Shown here: positions 43,415-51,870 of the stretch, piece after piece
How positions within the stretch are numbered: the stretch's first letter is position 1
Layout of the letters: the number at the start of each line of letters is the position of its first letter
Origin: Harmothoe impar
Lineage: Eukaryota; Annelida; Polychaeta; Phyllodocida; Polynoidae
Direction of reading: 5' to 3'
Length of the DNA: 64,000 nt
Assembly: GCA_947462335.1 (NCBI GenBank)
Contig: OX381716.1
Coordinates: 2,414,438-2,478,437 of the forward strand
Notes under the pieces: generated by a model
Told to the model about the DNA's origin: nothing
Databases searched by the model: none
Seen by the model: only the letters and a program-made list of their open reading frames with translations
Program-made: the position numbers and the translations under genes

Positions 43415-44377
43415 ATGGCTTACGTACACGAGAGCAGTAACGAGTGCGCGCTCTCTGAGCTCGACCTGCACACCGTAGCGCCGACTCAGACTACTATCTT
43501 AAAGTCGTCTTTCCTGGGGATAGAAACAAAAAACTCTTTAGAGGATGGAGGTAACATAAATTTCACCATCAACAAGTCGCAAGAGTACACAGACCTGAAC
43601 GAGAATTACCTTCATCTGGAATGTCAAGTGCTGAAAGCGAACGGAGCGGCGATCGAGGACACCGACGCAGTAGCTCCGGTGAACAACTTGGCTCACTCGC
43701 TCTTCAAAGACGTCCAAGTCTCCATTGGCGGTTTCAAAGTGTCTGGCAACACCGAGACCTACCCTTACCGAGCTTACTTGGAAGGGTTACTCAACTACAA
43801 CAAAGACGTGAAGGACGGCGTCATGAGCGCCCAGGGGTGGCATGAAGATACGCCCGGTCAGTTTGACACGTTGACTGACGCGAATGCGGGGTACAAAGCG
43901 CGCAAGAAGCTAATCTCCAACAAGCGCTTTTCGCTGATGGCGCGACTGCACTTTGACCTGGCTCATCAACCGAAGCTCATCGTTGGAGAGACAGAAATCA
44001 ATCTCACTCTGAAACAGGCGGCGCCCTCTTTCTATCTGATGTGCGCCGCTGACGGAGGCTACAGCTTGAAGATCTACAAAGCAAAGCTCTACGTGCGACG
44101 CGTGTTGGTGGCGGACGCTGTAGCGGAAACGCACGAGAGAGCGGTGATAGAACACGGACCCTTCGACTACCCGGTGAACAGAGTGGAGGTGACGACGTAC
44201 GCCATCCCTCAAGGTAACAGAGATCACAGCTACACGCACTCCAACACAGGCCAGCTTCCCAAGTCGATGATGATTTGCTTCCTGGACCACGACGCCTTCA
44301 ACGGTAGCTACACCAAGAACCCGTTCGAGATGAAGCATTACGAAAGTGCCGAACGACGCCTACGTGCCCGACTTTAA
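43415..44377 (+). CDS. Major capsid protein, N-terminal 3/4 (frame broken)
   Basis: ATG in good context (CACAATGG). The 320-codon frame resembles the F54H12.2-like double-jelly-roll capsid family: an N-terminal LDLHTVAPTQTTI, a first jelly roll with NINFTINKSQEY and FKDVQVSIGGFKV, and a segment near the end, MMICFLDHDAFNGSYTKNPF. After KHY (about 44340) the reading departs from the family and ends at an out-of-frame TAA, while the expected C-terminal block is in the +1 frame from 44346. This copy would therefore make a truncated capsid protein. A small deletion is more likely than ribosomal frameshifting, since no slippery heptamer is visible. Confidence 0.82.
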   Translation: MAYVHESSNECALSELDLHTVAPTQTTILKSSFLGIETKNSLEDGGNINFTINKSQEYTDLNENYLHLECQVLKANGAAIEDTDAVAPVNNLAHSLFKDVQVSIGGFKVSGNTETYPYRAYLEGLLNYNKDVKDGVMSAQGWHEDTPGQFDTLTDANAGYKARKKLISNKRFSLMARLHFDLAHQPKLIVGETEINLTLKQAAPSFYLMCAADGGYSLKIYKAKLYVRRVLVADAVAETHERAVIEHGPFDYPVNRVEVTTYAIPQGNRDHSYTHSNTGQLPKSMMICFLDHDAFNGSYTKNPFEMKHYESAERRLRARL

Positions 44378-44687
44378 GACCAAAGCGGCCGTGAGAGAGT
44401 ACTTGGCGCTACACACGGAAACGGGGATGTACGAGGGCGCGCGCTCCTGCGGTATTTCATACGATCAATTCCTGAACGGTTACACGGTGTTCCCACTCGA
44501 CTTAACCCCAGACAGATCGCACGACGGGTGTCGCGTGAACCTTATAAGAGCGGGTCAGCTGAGGGTGGAAGTCAGTTTCCGCTCGGCGCTACAAGCGACA
44601 ACAACGGTGCTACTCTACTTGGTGTACGACAACGTCGTCGAGCTGACCCGAGATCGACACCCCATCACCGACTACCACATGAACTGA
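44346..44687 (+). pseudogene. Major capsid protein, C-terminal part in +1 frame
   Basis: About 113 codons with no ATG of their own at the 5' end, continuing the capsid fold: GISYDQFLNGYTVFPLDLTP and VYDNVVELTRDRHPITDY near the end, a typical C-terminal strand block of this family. It begins immediately where the upstream frame loses similarity. A few residues expected between the two parts appear to be missing, consistent with a deletion whose length is not a multiple of three. It is followed after 29 bases by the protease ATG. Confidence 0.8.
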
Positions 44688-44716
44688 AGACAAGACGGCG
44701 GTACTTGGCGTATCGT

Positions 44717-45169
44717 ATGAACACGCTTGAAATAAGCAGAGTGTTGAAGGAAAACGTTCACACAAAACATCGTTTCCTGGGCGTTTTCTCTTGTGACACT
44801 ATTCCGAAGCACCCTATCAAAGACACTTGTTTCGTGAGCAACACAGATCCGCAACATTTACCAGGTCAGCATTGGGTGGCGTTTTACGTGTCGAGCACGG
44901 GTGAATTGTACAACTTTGATTCCTTCGGCTTACCGCCGCTGAGTGCGGAGTTCTTGTCTTTCGTGGAACGCTCTGCTCCGTTCAAGTGGCAAAGAAACCG
45001 CATTCAACTACAAGACACTTCTGCTGACACCTGTGGACCTCATTGCGTTCATTTCCTAATTGAAGCATGTCGAACAAGAAACCCCAAGAAGTGCGTAATG
45101 CGCATGAGCAAAATCCCAAAGCTGAGCGACCGGGCCGTGAATCAGAAGCTATCGATGATGCTGTTGTGA
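44717..45169 (+). CDS. Adenain-type cysteine protease (maturation protease)
   Basis: A 150-aa protease of the adenovirus/Polinton C5 type, which cleaves capsid precursors during maturation. Catalytic residues are visible: H52 (QHWVAFYV), D68 (YNFDSFG), Q99 (QLQD, oxyanion hole) and C106 (TCGPHCVHFL). The frame is open upstream, but the first ATG in it (44717) gives the normal compact length, shortly after the capsid stop. Intact. Its 3' end is overlapped by the next small ORF in another frame. Confidence 0.92.
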   Translation: MNTLEISRVLKENVHTKHRFLGVFSCDTIPKHPIKDTCFVSNTDPQHLPGQHWVAFYVSSTGELYNFDSFGLPPLSAEFLSFVERSAPFKWQRNRIQLQDTSADTCGPHCVHFLIEACRTRNPKKCVMRMSKIPKLSDRAVNQKLSMMLL

Positions 45170-45366
45170 CGGGTTGTTGCGATGGCGGCCGTTTCATGGA
45201 GGCAAAGATTCTCTGCCTTGCCGAAATGGTGTTGGATTTATCCAAAGTCGTGCAATGTCTATTGGAGAGAAGTCGTCCGGGGTGTGGTGGTGCGAGTGAC
45301 GGCGGCGTGAGACTTTGCGGCCTGTTGAGTTGCTGCAAATCGAAGAAGCAAGCTAAAAAAGCATAA
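45067..45366 (+). CDS. Small overlapping ORF, 99 aa, unknown
   Basis: It starts at an ATG inside the protease gene (103-bp overlap, different frame) and ends just before two AATAAA signals. The N-terminal ~35 residues are charged (MSNKKPQEVRNAHEQNPKAE). A hydrophobic helix (EAKILCLAEMVLDLSKVV, ~45-62) follows, then a Cys-rich, Lys-rich tail (LCGLLSCCKSKKQAKKA). The dicysteine next to a basic tail could be a lipidation or membrane signal, as inference. The ORF extends ~200 bp beyond the protease stop, which supports it being real. Confidence 0.45.
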   Translation: MSNKKPQEVRNAHEQNPKAERPGRESEAIDDAVVTGCCDGGRFMEAKILCLAEMVLDLSKVVQCLLERSRPGCGGASDGGVRLCGLLSCCKSKKQAKKA

Positions 45367-45395
45367 ACTTGTGTGTTTTTTCTGATTGAAATGAA

Positions 45396-45408
45396 AATAA
45401 AGAATAAA
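45396..45408 (+). terminator. Tandem poly(A) signals at end of element 1 gene block
   Basis: AATAAA at 45396-45401 and again at 45403-45408, about 30 bp after the last stop codon. It is a probable 3' end for the capsid/protease transcripts. Confidence 0.7.
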
Positions 45409-45428
45409 ATGAAAAGAAAAGAAATTAT

Positions 45429-45869
45429 CTTGTTGTGTTTTTATTTCTATATATAAGTTACATAACTTTTTTTTTGTTTGTTTGTTTACAAACAGTCACG
45501 TGTCACGTGGTGTTGTTTACAAACAAGAGAGCCACGTGGTGTTGTTTACAAACAAACCCTAAGTAGGTCACGTTACCCTAGTTACCAGAATGCCGGCTTC
45601 TGATTGGCTGAGCCTAAGTAGGTCACATGACGTAAGTAGGTCACGTTACCATGGTTACCAGAATGCCAGCCTCTGATTGGCTGAGAGCTTCTAAGTAGGT
45701 CAGTAGGTCACCCAGAATGCTGGCTTCTGATTGGCTGAGAGCCCTAAGTAGGTCACGTTACCATGGCAACGGGTCACGTGACCAAATGGAGGCCTCTGAT
45801 TGGCTGCATGTCGATTGAGTAATAAACAGTAGTTAACTATAGTCCCGTTCCGATACATACTATACTACT
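45429..45869 (-). repeat. Element 1 right terminal inverted repeat
   Basis: About 441 bp, the inverse of 35388-35808 with isolated substitutions and a ~20-bp T-rich insertion near 45462-45480. It carries the same CCAAT, CACGTG and forkhead-type sites and an outward-mirrored TATATATA. Confidence 0.93.
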
Positions 45870-45875
45870 GCAAAG
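45870..45875. repeat. Target-site duplication of element 1, right copy (GCAAAG)
   Basis: Identical to 35382-35387. Confidence 0.92.
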
Positions 45876-47283
45876 AATTAATATATATAGAAAACAGTAT
45901 TGGGCCAAGCACGGACCCCTGTGGAACACCATATACTATAGGAGCATCATCTGAAAGTGTGTTGTTAGCTATGGTGCGTTGTACTCTATCAGTTAGGTAG
46001 CTTTTGAACCAGGCGCATCGTATCAAATGCCTTTTTATAATCCAAATATAGGCTGTATGTAGGTAAGTTATTAATCATGTTATCTATAATGAATTTAGTA
46101 TGTGTAGTTACTGCCGAAATGGTGGAGTATCCAGGCCTATAACCATGTTGCGCTGGGGTCAAAAGACCATATGTACTCTTGTGATGCTGAAGCCTCTTAC
46201 ATATAACACGTTCAAATAATTTACCTGGTAGAGGAAGGAGGCTGATAGGTCTTAAATCACTAACACAAGTGGAGTTTGCCTTTTTGGGAAGCGGAACAAC
46301 AGTGGCAGCCTTCCAGGAACGGGGTAAATAATTTCGTCGCAGACATAAGTTAAACAGACACATTAGCGCTTCAGGTATAATAAATAGAGCATCCTTTAGA
46401 ACATAGGATTTTACATGTTTAATACTAGAAGACTTAGTAATATTAATTGTTTTAATAACTTTAATAACATCTAGATAGCTAAGCTCCCATAACAAATCCA
46501 CCTTATCCACTGGCGCAGTGGCGGGCGGGGTGTAGTGTACATGAGGGTTAATAGGTGGCAGCACCTCAGCAAGCTTGCAGCCAATGGTAGAGAAGTAATC
46601 ATCAATGAATTTAGAACAGGCTTCAGAAGATATGATTTCGTTAGTAAGAGAATTTTTCAACTTAATAAAAGTAGAACCTGTTTTGGTTGGTAAAAGTTTC
46701 CTAACACCGGCCCAGAACTGAGCCGGGTTACTCCTTCTTTGTACAAATAGCTCTTTAAGCTTCTCTTTCCTGCTATAATGTATCATGGACTCAACCCTGT
46801 TCTTATGGAAATTAGCTATGTTCCAGTCATCTGGATCCATTGACCGTTGAGCAATGACATATAGTGAGTTTCTAACCTGCATAGCATTAATAATGGGAGG
46901 TGTAAGCCATTCTGGTGTGTAAACCGGTAGGACTAGCCTACGTATAGGACATAATATATCTAAACATCTCTTAAAGGTATGTAAAATGTCATCCCATAAT
47001 ATATCAGGATCATCACATGTAAATATGTCATCCCATTTCTGGGCTAACAGGAGGTTTTTAAAATGCTGCATATCATAATGCTTATATGATCTAGCATTAA
47101 CAACTTTCTTCCTGATTTTTGTGCGCTCACACTTAATCAATAAATAAGTAGGCTTATGGTCAGCAATATGATAGTGTATAGTACCAAATTCACAAACGTT
47201 GTGTATTCTCTCATTAATATTGTAGCTGTTGGCTATTCTAAGATAGACATCTGCTATGAAAAACTCCAGATTCGAAAATAGGT
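45876..47283 (-). pseudogene. LINE endonuclease tail and reverse transcriptase, N-terminal part
   Basis: Minus strand, open from the LTR boundary at 47283 to 45989. The 5' portion reads HIADHKPTYLLIK, the SDH-type end of an apurinic endonuclease domain. A ~200-residue linker follows, then RT: VPLPKKANSTCVSDLRPISL, HGYRPGYSTISAV and YLDYKKAFDT with the catalytic Asp. Directly after FDT the frame is lost. The next RT block (WFKSYLTDRVQRT, GVPQGSVLGPIL) is in another frame at about 46010-45880, with roughly 20 residues missing. The ORF proceeds into the element 1 insertion point. Certain as a LINE RT, and dead. Confidence 0.9.
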
Positions 47284-47998
47284 TGTTCAGAAATTACACT
47301 TTATTCATTCTGACATACGGCTCGTAATCATACAGACGGATAGCAATAATCAAATAGGCTTCTGAACACCAGTGGTCATATGAACATACAGGAGGTATAC
47401 GCTCACGGTCTAGTACATAGTTCCCGAGTTCCAATGCTCTCTTCCATCTTGGTTAACTCCTCTTGGGACAGACTCCCCCGTAGGGAGTTCTGTACCCGGA
47501 GTTGTACACCAGTGCGTCTATCTCCTCTAGTTCCCCCAGAGGGTAGAACAGAGAAAGACGCAGGGTGACCAAGGTGGAAGCAGCGACAGGACTAGGCCAA
47601 AAAGGTACAACAGAGTTCGGGGAAGCTCTGTTGTGGAGCAGCCAAGCTGGCCGAAGTGCGCAGCAAGACTGGGTCCTCGATTAGCAGAACTCCAGGTCTT
47701 ATGTACTGGCCGTTATGTAATTCTCTCCATTACTCGTAAACACTTGAGTTCCCGAGGAACTCCGGGTAACCACGCGCCGGTGCATCCGAGCCGACACTGT
47801 ACCCGAGATATGTCGGGTGACACGTGGCGGTCACGGCTCAATGCACATAACCAGGCCGCGCTCCACCATTCCTCAGGTGGGCTTATATAACCTTATACTC
47901 GGCAGTAGACAGGAGTGCGGCCTGGATACACGACAACACATATACCAAATATAACTCCAACTGGTTCCCTAGAAATAGTACAGCGGCGACCCACTACA
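47284..47998 (-). repeat. 3' LTR, 715 bp
   Basis: Starts TG (TGTAGTGGGTCGCCGC on the minus strand at 47998) and ends CA (TTCTGAACA at 47284). A GAAGGGGGGTAG polypurine tract immediately precedes it (47999-48010). An AATAAA (plus TTTATT, 47300-47305) sits close to the end. The matching 5' LTR is outside the window, so the boundaries are inferred from TG/CA, PPT and the break in LINE homology. Confidence 0.72.
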
Positions 47999-48583
47999 CT
48001 ACCCCCCTTCAGACAATATCACAGCGTCTAAATAGCAGCACTAAGTGCAGTATTATTATACTACCTTAATACAAATGACAAATTTTATCTCCAAACAACC
48101 CAAAAAACAAATATATTGTCTCCAAACATATACATAGTGGAGGCAAGCGTAACTCTTTCTATTAGAACCACTAATATATTTCTTGGGTATCATAGATATG
48201 TATTCATCCTTTTCGATATTAACGTCAATCATATCAACCATCAGGATCCAGTTACACAATAATCGAGTATTATCCTTCAATAACAGTCATGATTTATGGG
48301 ACTAAGAGGATAAACTCCACACAGCCAGTCAAGCCCTATAAAACAAACTTGACTATATATCATAAAAAAATATATAAAACCTTCAAGACATATTTATCGC
48401 ATACTAACCATGTCTCATCGAAAACGATTTGTTACAACAGGTATCGTATGCATACAGATCAAATATGAGCACTTCTCCTTAAAAGTTACCAAGTTTTAGT
48501 ACAAGACATATTGGAAACAAAAAAAGGTGGCAAGTGTCGACTTTATAGTAAACCTTGACCCAACCCGTCTATTTGAATAGACT
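47999..48583 (-). other. 3' non-coding region of the LTR retrotransposon, distal part
   Basis: AT-rich and gene-free. The PPT GAAGGGGGGTAG is at its LTR end. It continues beyond element 2 at 57945. Confidence 0.6.
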
Positions 48584-48589
48584 CACTCG
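48584..48589. repeat. Target-site duplication of element 2, left copy (CACTCG)
   Basis: Identical to 57939-57944, directly outside the terminal AGTAGTATAG. Confidence 0.92.
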
Positions 48590-49068
48590 AGTAGTATAGT
48601 ATGTATCGGAACGGGACTATAGTTAAGTACTGTTTATTACTCAATCGACCTGCAGCCAATCAGAGGCCTCCCTTTTGGCGGGAAATTCAAAAGCAGCCAA
48701 TGAGAGGCCTCCCTTTTGGCGGGAAATTCAAATAGGTCACGTGACCGGAAGTGACCTACTTCCGGTCACGTGACCTTTGGGCGGGAAATTCAAATAGGTC
48801 ACGTGACCGGAAGTGACCTACTTAAGAGGGTCACGTGACCACCATGTTGGCGGGAAATTCAAATAGGTCACGTGACGGGAAGTGACCTACTTAAGGGGGT
48901 CACGTGACTACTAGGTTGGCTTTCAAAATAAGTCACTTGAGATTTTGATGGATAAATAAATTTAAAAAAAGAAAAAAAAGCAAGCTGAAAAAAGCTTGCT
49001 AAAAAATAATTTAAAAATGTGGCTCTTTTTTTCTAGGGGGGGAGGGGCACTCTGGGGGGCACTCTTTA

Positions 49069-49124
49069 AGATGCATGGGGGGGGAGGGGGGGAGGGGGGG
49101 GGGAGGGGGGGGGAGGGGCAGGGT
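49069..49124. repeat. G-rich block in element 2 TIR
   Basis: At least four G-runs of 8-10 separated by single A residues. It is strongly G-quadruplex-prone, with a C-rich mirror at about 57408-57450. Confidence 0.85.
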
Positions 49125-49137
49125 TTTTTAAGAGTGA

Positions 49138-49184
49138 GACTCGCTTCTCTGCCCTCTCTAAAAGAGAGGGCAGAGAGGCGAGTC
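49138..49184. other. 22-bp hairpin in element 2 TIR
   Basis: GACTCGCTTCTCTGCCCTCT(CT) pairs with its complement across an AAA loop, with only one T-G wobble. It is mirrored in the right TIR (about 57340-57386), so it was kept in both arms. Confidence 0.85.
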
Positions 49185-49308
49185 TACTTACTATGAAAGG
49201 TATCATGATCGCGTTTATGATGATGTGCATCATGATGTGACTATCTTACAACCCTATGAGAAATAAGCAAGACATGGGCGTACTTACACGGGCTATTTGT
49301 AAACTAAT

Positions 49309-49515
49309 TTCTCTTGAATCTATTAACAGCTCACATTTTTTTTCTTAGATGACATCTGACAGCTGCTTGCTAGGCTAAGATATTGTTAAATAAACAACTT
49401 GGAAAGCTAATTACAGTTTTCTGGCTTGAAATATAGTCTTTCAACAGACTTTTTTTCTCATCTTACACAGAGGCAAATATCAGAGACACCCAATGGCGCT
49501 TAAACTGCTCTCAGC
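49309..49515. other. No feature recognised in element 2
   Basis: AT-rich spacer between the TIR and the long foldback. Confidence 0.35.
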
Positions 49516-49790
49516 CAAGGGTCGGGCACTGCTGGACTATAATAGACGGGTCAAGGACCGTTCTACTGTGGGTCAGGCTAGGTCGGACATTCAATAACGC
49601 GACTTTAGCAAAACTTGCTTGAAAGTCTGACCATGCGAGATCCTTATGCCCCAGTCTGTCAATGCTGTCCAGACTTTCAAGCAAGGTTGTCAAAGACCTA
49701 CCTGTCATTGAATGTCCGACTTAGCCTGCCTGACCCTCAGTAGAACGGTCCTTGACTCATCTATTATAGTCCAGCAGCGCCCGACCCTTG
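49516..49790. repeat. 275-bp long foldback inside element 2
   Basis: Outer arms of ~85 bp (49516-49602 and 49704-49790) share CAAGGGTCGGGC / GCCCGACCCTTG and TAATAGACGGGTCAAGGACC-like sequence with mismatches. An inner pair (CTTGCTTGAAAGTCTG / CAGACTTTCAAGCAAG) continues the stem. A transcript would fold into a long imperfect hairpin. Confidence 0.8.
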
Positions 49791-49929
49791 TATGAGAGGG
49801 GTATTGACACCATTGGCTGACTCTGATAATTCGCCTGTGTGCACGAGGGGAGGAGAGGGTTTACAGCTTGCGCTTATAGAGCACTACTAGTGGAGGTTTG
49901 GATGAGGAGGCTATGACATATGATGTTTG

Positions 49930-50080
49930 TCTTAAAAAATAGCCATGGCGCATGTCGATGTCGCTTAATTATGCTCATATCTCATGTCGATTTTAAGAAT
50001 TGCTCATGTCACCTGTCACTGTGTTTTTCAAGCTTCATGTCAAATGTCACTAGGCTTCATCTCGACTTTAGTGGTCCACA
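49930..50080. repeat. CATGTC-rich segment, inverted copy at 55320-55570
   Basis: Repeated CATGTCGATTTTAAGAA and CATGTCAC phrases. The complement of 55320-55570 matches it closely and extends it, so element 2 has subterminal inverted symmetry beyond its TIRs. Confidence 0.7.
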
Positions 50081-50440
50081 CTGCTGCTGCTGCTGCTGCT
50101 GCTGTCGGTGCTGCTGCTTGTGCTGCTTGTGCTGCTCATGCAGCAGCTGCTGGCTGCTTGTGCTGCTGCTGCTGCTGCTGACAGATGCTACTGCTTGTGC
50201 TACTGCTCGTGCAGCAGCTGCTAGCAGCTGCTGAAGCAGCTGTCAGCAGCTGCTGGCTGCTTGTGCTGCTGACAAAGTCATGGGGGCTGCTGCTGACGAT
50301 GTCACGGATGCTGCTGACAAATGCTACGGCTTGTGCTGCTCGTGCTGCTTGTGCTGCTGAAGTCGCTGCCAGCTGCTTGTGCTGCACGTGCAGCTGCTGC
50401 TGAAGCCGCTGCTAGATGCTGCTGCTTGTGCTGCACGAGA
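50081..50440. repeat. CTG/GCT-rich low-complexity region of element 2
   Basis: Imperfect GCTGCT/TGTGCTGCT repeats. It is followed by GCCGCTATTCGGCGTTTCAC, similar to GATGCCGAATACGGTTTCAC of element 1 at 36621, so it is the counterpart of that region. ORFs of poly-Ala/Ser/Gln in several frames are not credible as genes. Confidence 0.85.
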
Positions 50441-50994
50441 CTGAGTAGCCGCTATTCGGCGTTTCACTCCTTATGTACCCTGTCCTAGTTAATCCTCTTA
50501 AACGGCTGAAAAGGCTCTCTCAGCACAGAGACTCTACTCAATGTAAGAGATCAGTTAAGTAAGTTTTCACATGCCACCTGACTACTGCGGGAGGGTTTAG
50601 ACTTAAGCAGCTTAGTGCACACACGTGTCTGTTAGAAAAGCTACCTGCACACCTGCCTTCCTTTTTCACTAGTATTTACCCCCTGCCGACTTATAAGGCA
50701 CCTATACACGCCTTCTTGCTTCTAGAGCTAAGCTGACTGGCAGCTATTTTAAAAGAGAATACTCGTTACCTGTATAACGGATAAGAGGGTTATGAGATTA
50801 GCGTGTGTATACAAAAAAAAACAAAAAAAAAGCTACAGGGGGTGCGTGTCTGTCTGTGAGGTAGAAACCATGTGGTAAGCGACTCAAGTGTAAAACAACA
50901 GCACCTCCTCTTGTCGCAGTGAGTGGTGTGGACGGCGGCTGGCTAGTTGAATTTAAGCGTCAGCTTGAAAGATAAGGCCAAATAAAAAAAAAAA
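50441..50994. other. Element 2 spacer with fragments similar to element 1 left region
   Basis: Contains TATACAAAAAAAAAC and a GTAAGCGAC phrase reminiscent of 36830-36960 of element 1. No ORF of note. Confidence 0.4.
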
Positions 50995-51232
50995 AAGGTT
51001 TGTTTCAGGTCACCCGACCAACCCTAGCAAAACAGGGTCGACCCTACGTTTTTTTTTTTAAGCAAGTTTGAAGAAAATTTCATATTTTTATACTTTTTGG
51101 GTCATTTTTAGAATTTCCACGGAGGATGGCTAGTACTTTCATGTTAAAAAAATAAAATAAAATAAAATAAAAATCCGACCTACCGACTCCAGTCTTTCTG
51201 CCCATGTTACCTGAAACATACCTTTTTATTTT
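50995..51232. mobile_element. MITE-like insertion in element 2
   Basis: The ends AGGTTTGTTTCAGGTCACCC and TGTTACCTGAAACATACCT are imperfect inverted repeats (GTTTCAGGT / ACCTGAAAC). The interior has T-runs and an (AAATA)n stretch. A partial relative lies at 54578-54625 (CAGGTAACATGG then TAGGGTAGGTC). Confidence 0.55.
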
Positions 51233-51369
51233 TTTTTGGCTTAATCCGTTCACGGGCTGGCGCGTCACACCTGTCGTTAATCACCCCCTGTAGTCTTTGT
51301 ATACACAGGTGACTCGGCTTTATCTCTTCACCAGCTATAATCCCATATACATGTAGCGCACGTTACACT

Positions 51370-51530
51370 CGTTAATTCTCTTTTCATGCTGATGGATTAG
51401 GGGTGGAAGGGTTCAGGTGAAAAGCGATTTGATTCTCTCTGGAAGAGGGTTGGAGCTCTAGGTGAAAACAAGCTTAGAACATCCAGATTAGCTGCTCTCT
51501 CGGCTATATAAAGAGCTTCATTTTTTCTAA
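51370..51530 (+). promoter_or_regulatory. Control region shared with element 1, with TATA box
   Basis: GGGGTGGAAGGGTTCAGGTG then AAAAGCG matches element 1 at 37055-37080 (GGGGTGGAAGGATCCAGCTG then AAAAGCG). The TATA-like CTATATAAAGAGCTTC is at about 51504-51519, like TATAAAAG at 37156. No long ORF follows here, so the promoter appears to have lost or changed its gene. Confidence 0.55.
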
Positions 51531-51870
51531 TCTCTGCCCACTTCGTCTTGTTGTACACTATCAGTCACGAGGCAGACGCTGGAAGTAGCAGATGTTTGCA
51601 GTATGGTTTACACAGAGGTTACCTGCTAATAGGATTTTGTCAGAATAGGGTGAGTTGCTATTAAAATGAACATTTTAAATGGGTTGTTAATATGGTATCT
51701 GATGTTAATGAGCTAACACCTAACATTGAGGATTATGACCTCCCAGAGGGGCGTCTCGCCAAATTCTCCAGTCTTGACTATAGTCTTAACTGTCTAAAGA
51801 CTGTGGAGCACGTTAATGGGTGGTCTCCTTACTAATTTCACTTGACCAGGCCGGCAGGGTCAACTAGGCT

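Larger units (their letters stand above)
35388..45869. mobile_element. Element 1: Polinton-like virus-like element without PolB
   Basis: A 10,482-bp element bounded by perfect terminal AGTAGTATAGTATGTATCGG inverted repeats and 6-bp GCAAAG duplications. Plus-strand genes at 38396-45366 give a full virion morphogenesis set (packaging ATPase, penton, major capsid protein, adenain-like protease, basic core protein) plus a chromodomain RVE integrase. The left 2.6 kb holds CAG-rich low complexity, a minus-strand Ala-rich ORF and a 164-aa ORF. No family B polymerase is present, and the non-coding space cannot hold one. TIR arms are about 97% alike, suggesting recent insertion. Gene order and protein types resemble the small invertebrate elements related to C. 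elegans F54H12.2/F54H12.3 (recalled, not searched). Confidence 0.93.
34558..47283 (-). mobile_element. LINE (non-LTR retrotransposon), interrupted by element 1
   Basis: Minus-strand LINE remnants in two pieces, 45876-47283 (endonuclease tail and RT fingers/palm) and 34558-35385 (RT palm end, thumb and C-terminus). Element 1 (35388-45869) and one copy of its 6-bp target duplication separate them. Removing these brings the flanking RT codons together in frame. The upstream end is cut by the LTR retrotransposon at 47284. An internal frameshift or deletion near 46020 shows this copy is also broken independently of the insertions. Confidence 0.88.
48590..49308 (+). repeat. Element 2 left terminal inverted repeat
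   Basis: 719 bp, nearly identical inversely to 57218-57938. From the tip inward it has the shared 65-bp end and four GGCGGGAAA E2F-type sites, two in perfect TTTTGGCGGGAAATT form. It also has six GTCACGTGAC-type E-boxes, CCGGAAGT ETS-type sites and two CCAAT boxes. Further in are an A-rich zone, a G-rich block and a 22-bp hairpin. Confidence 0.93.

Noticed and set aside
44320..44380. Programmed ribosomal frameshift in the capsid gene
   Set aside because: No slippery heptamer or downstream structure seen, and residues appear to be missing at the junction.
44528..44716. Longer protease from an upstream GTG
   Set aside because: The upstream part is the capsid C-terminus read out of frame; the first ATG at 44717 gives a normal adenain-type length.
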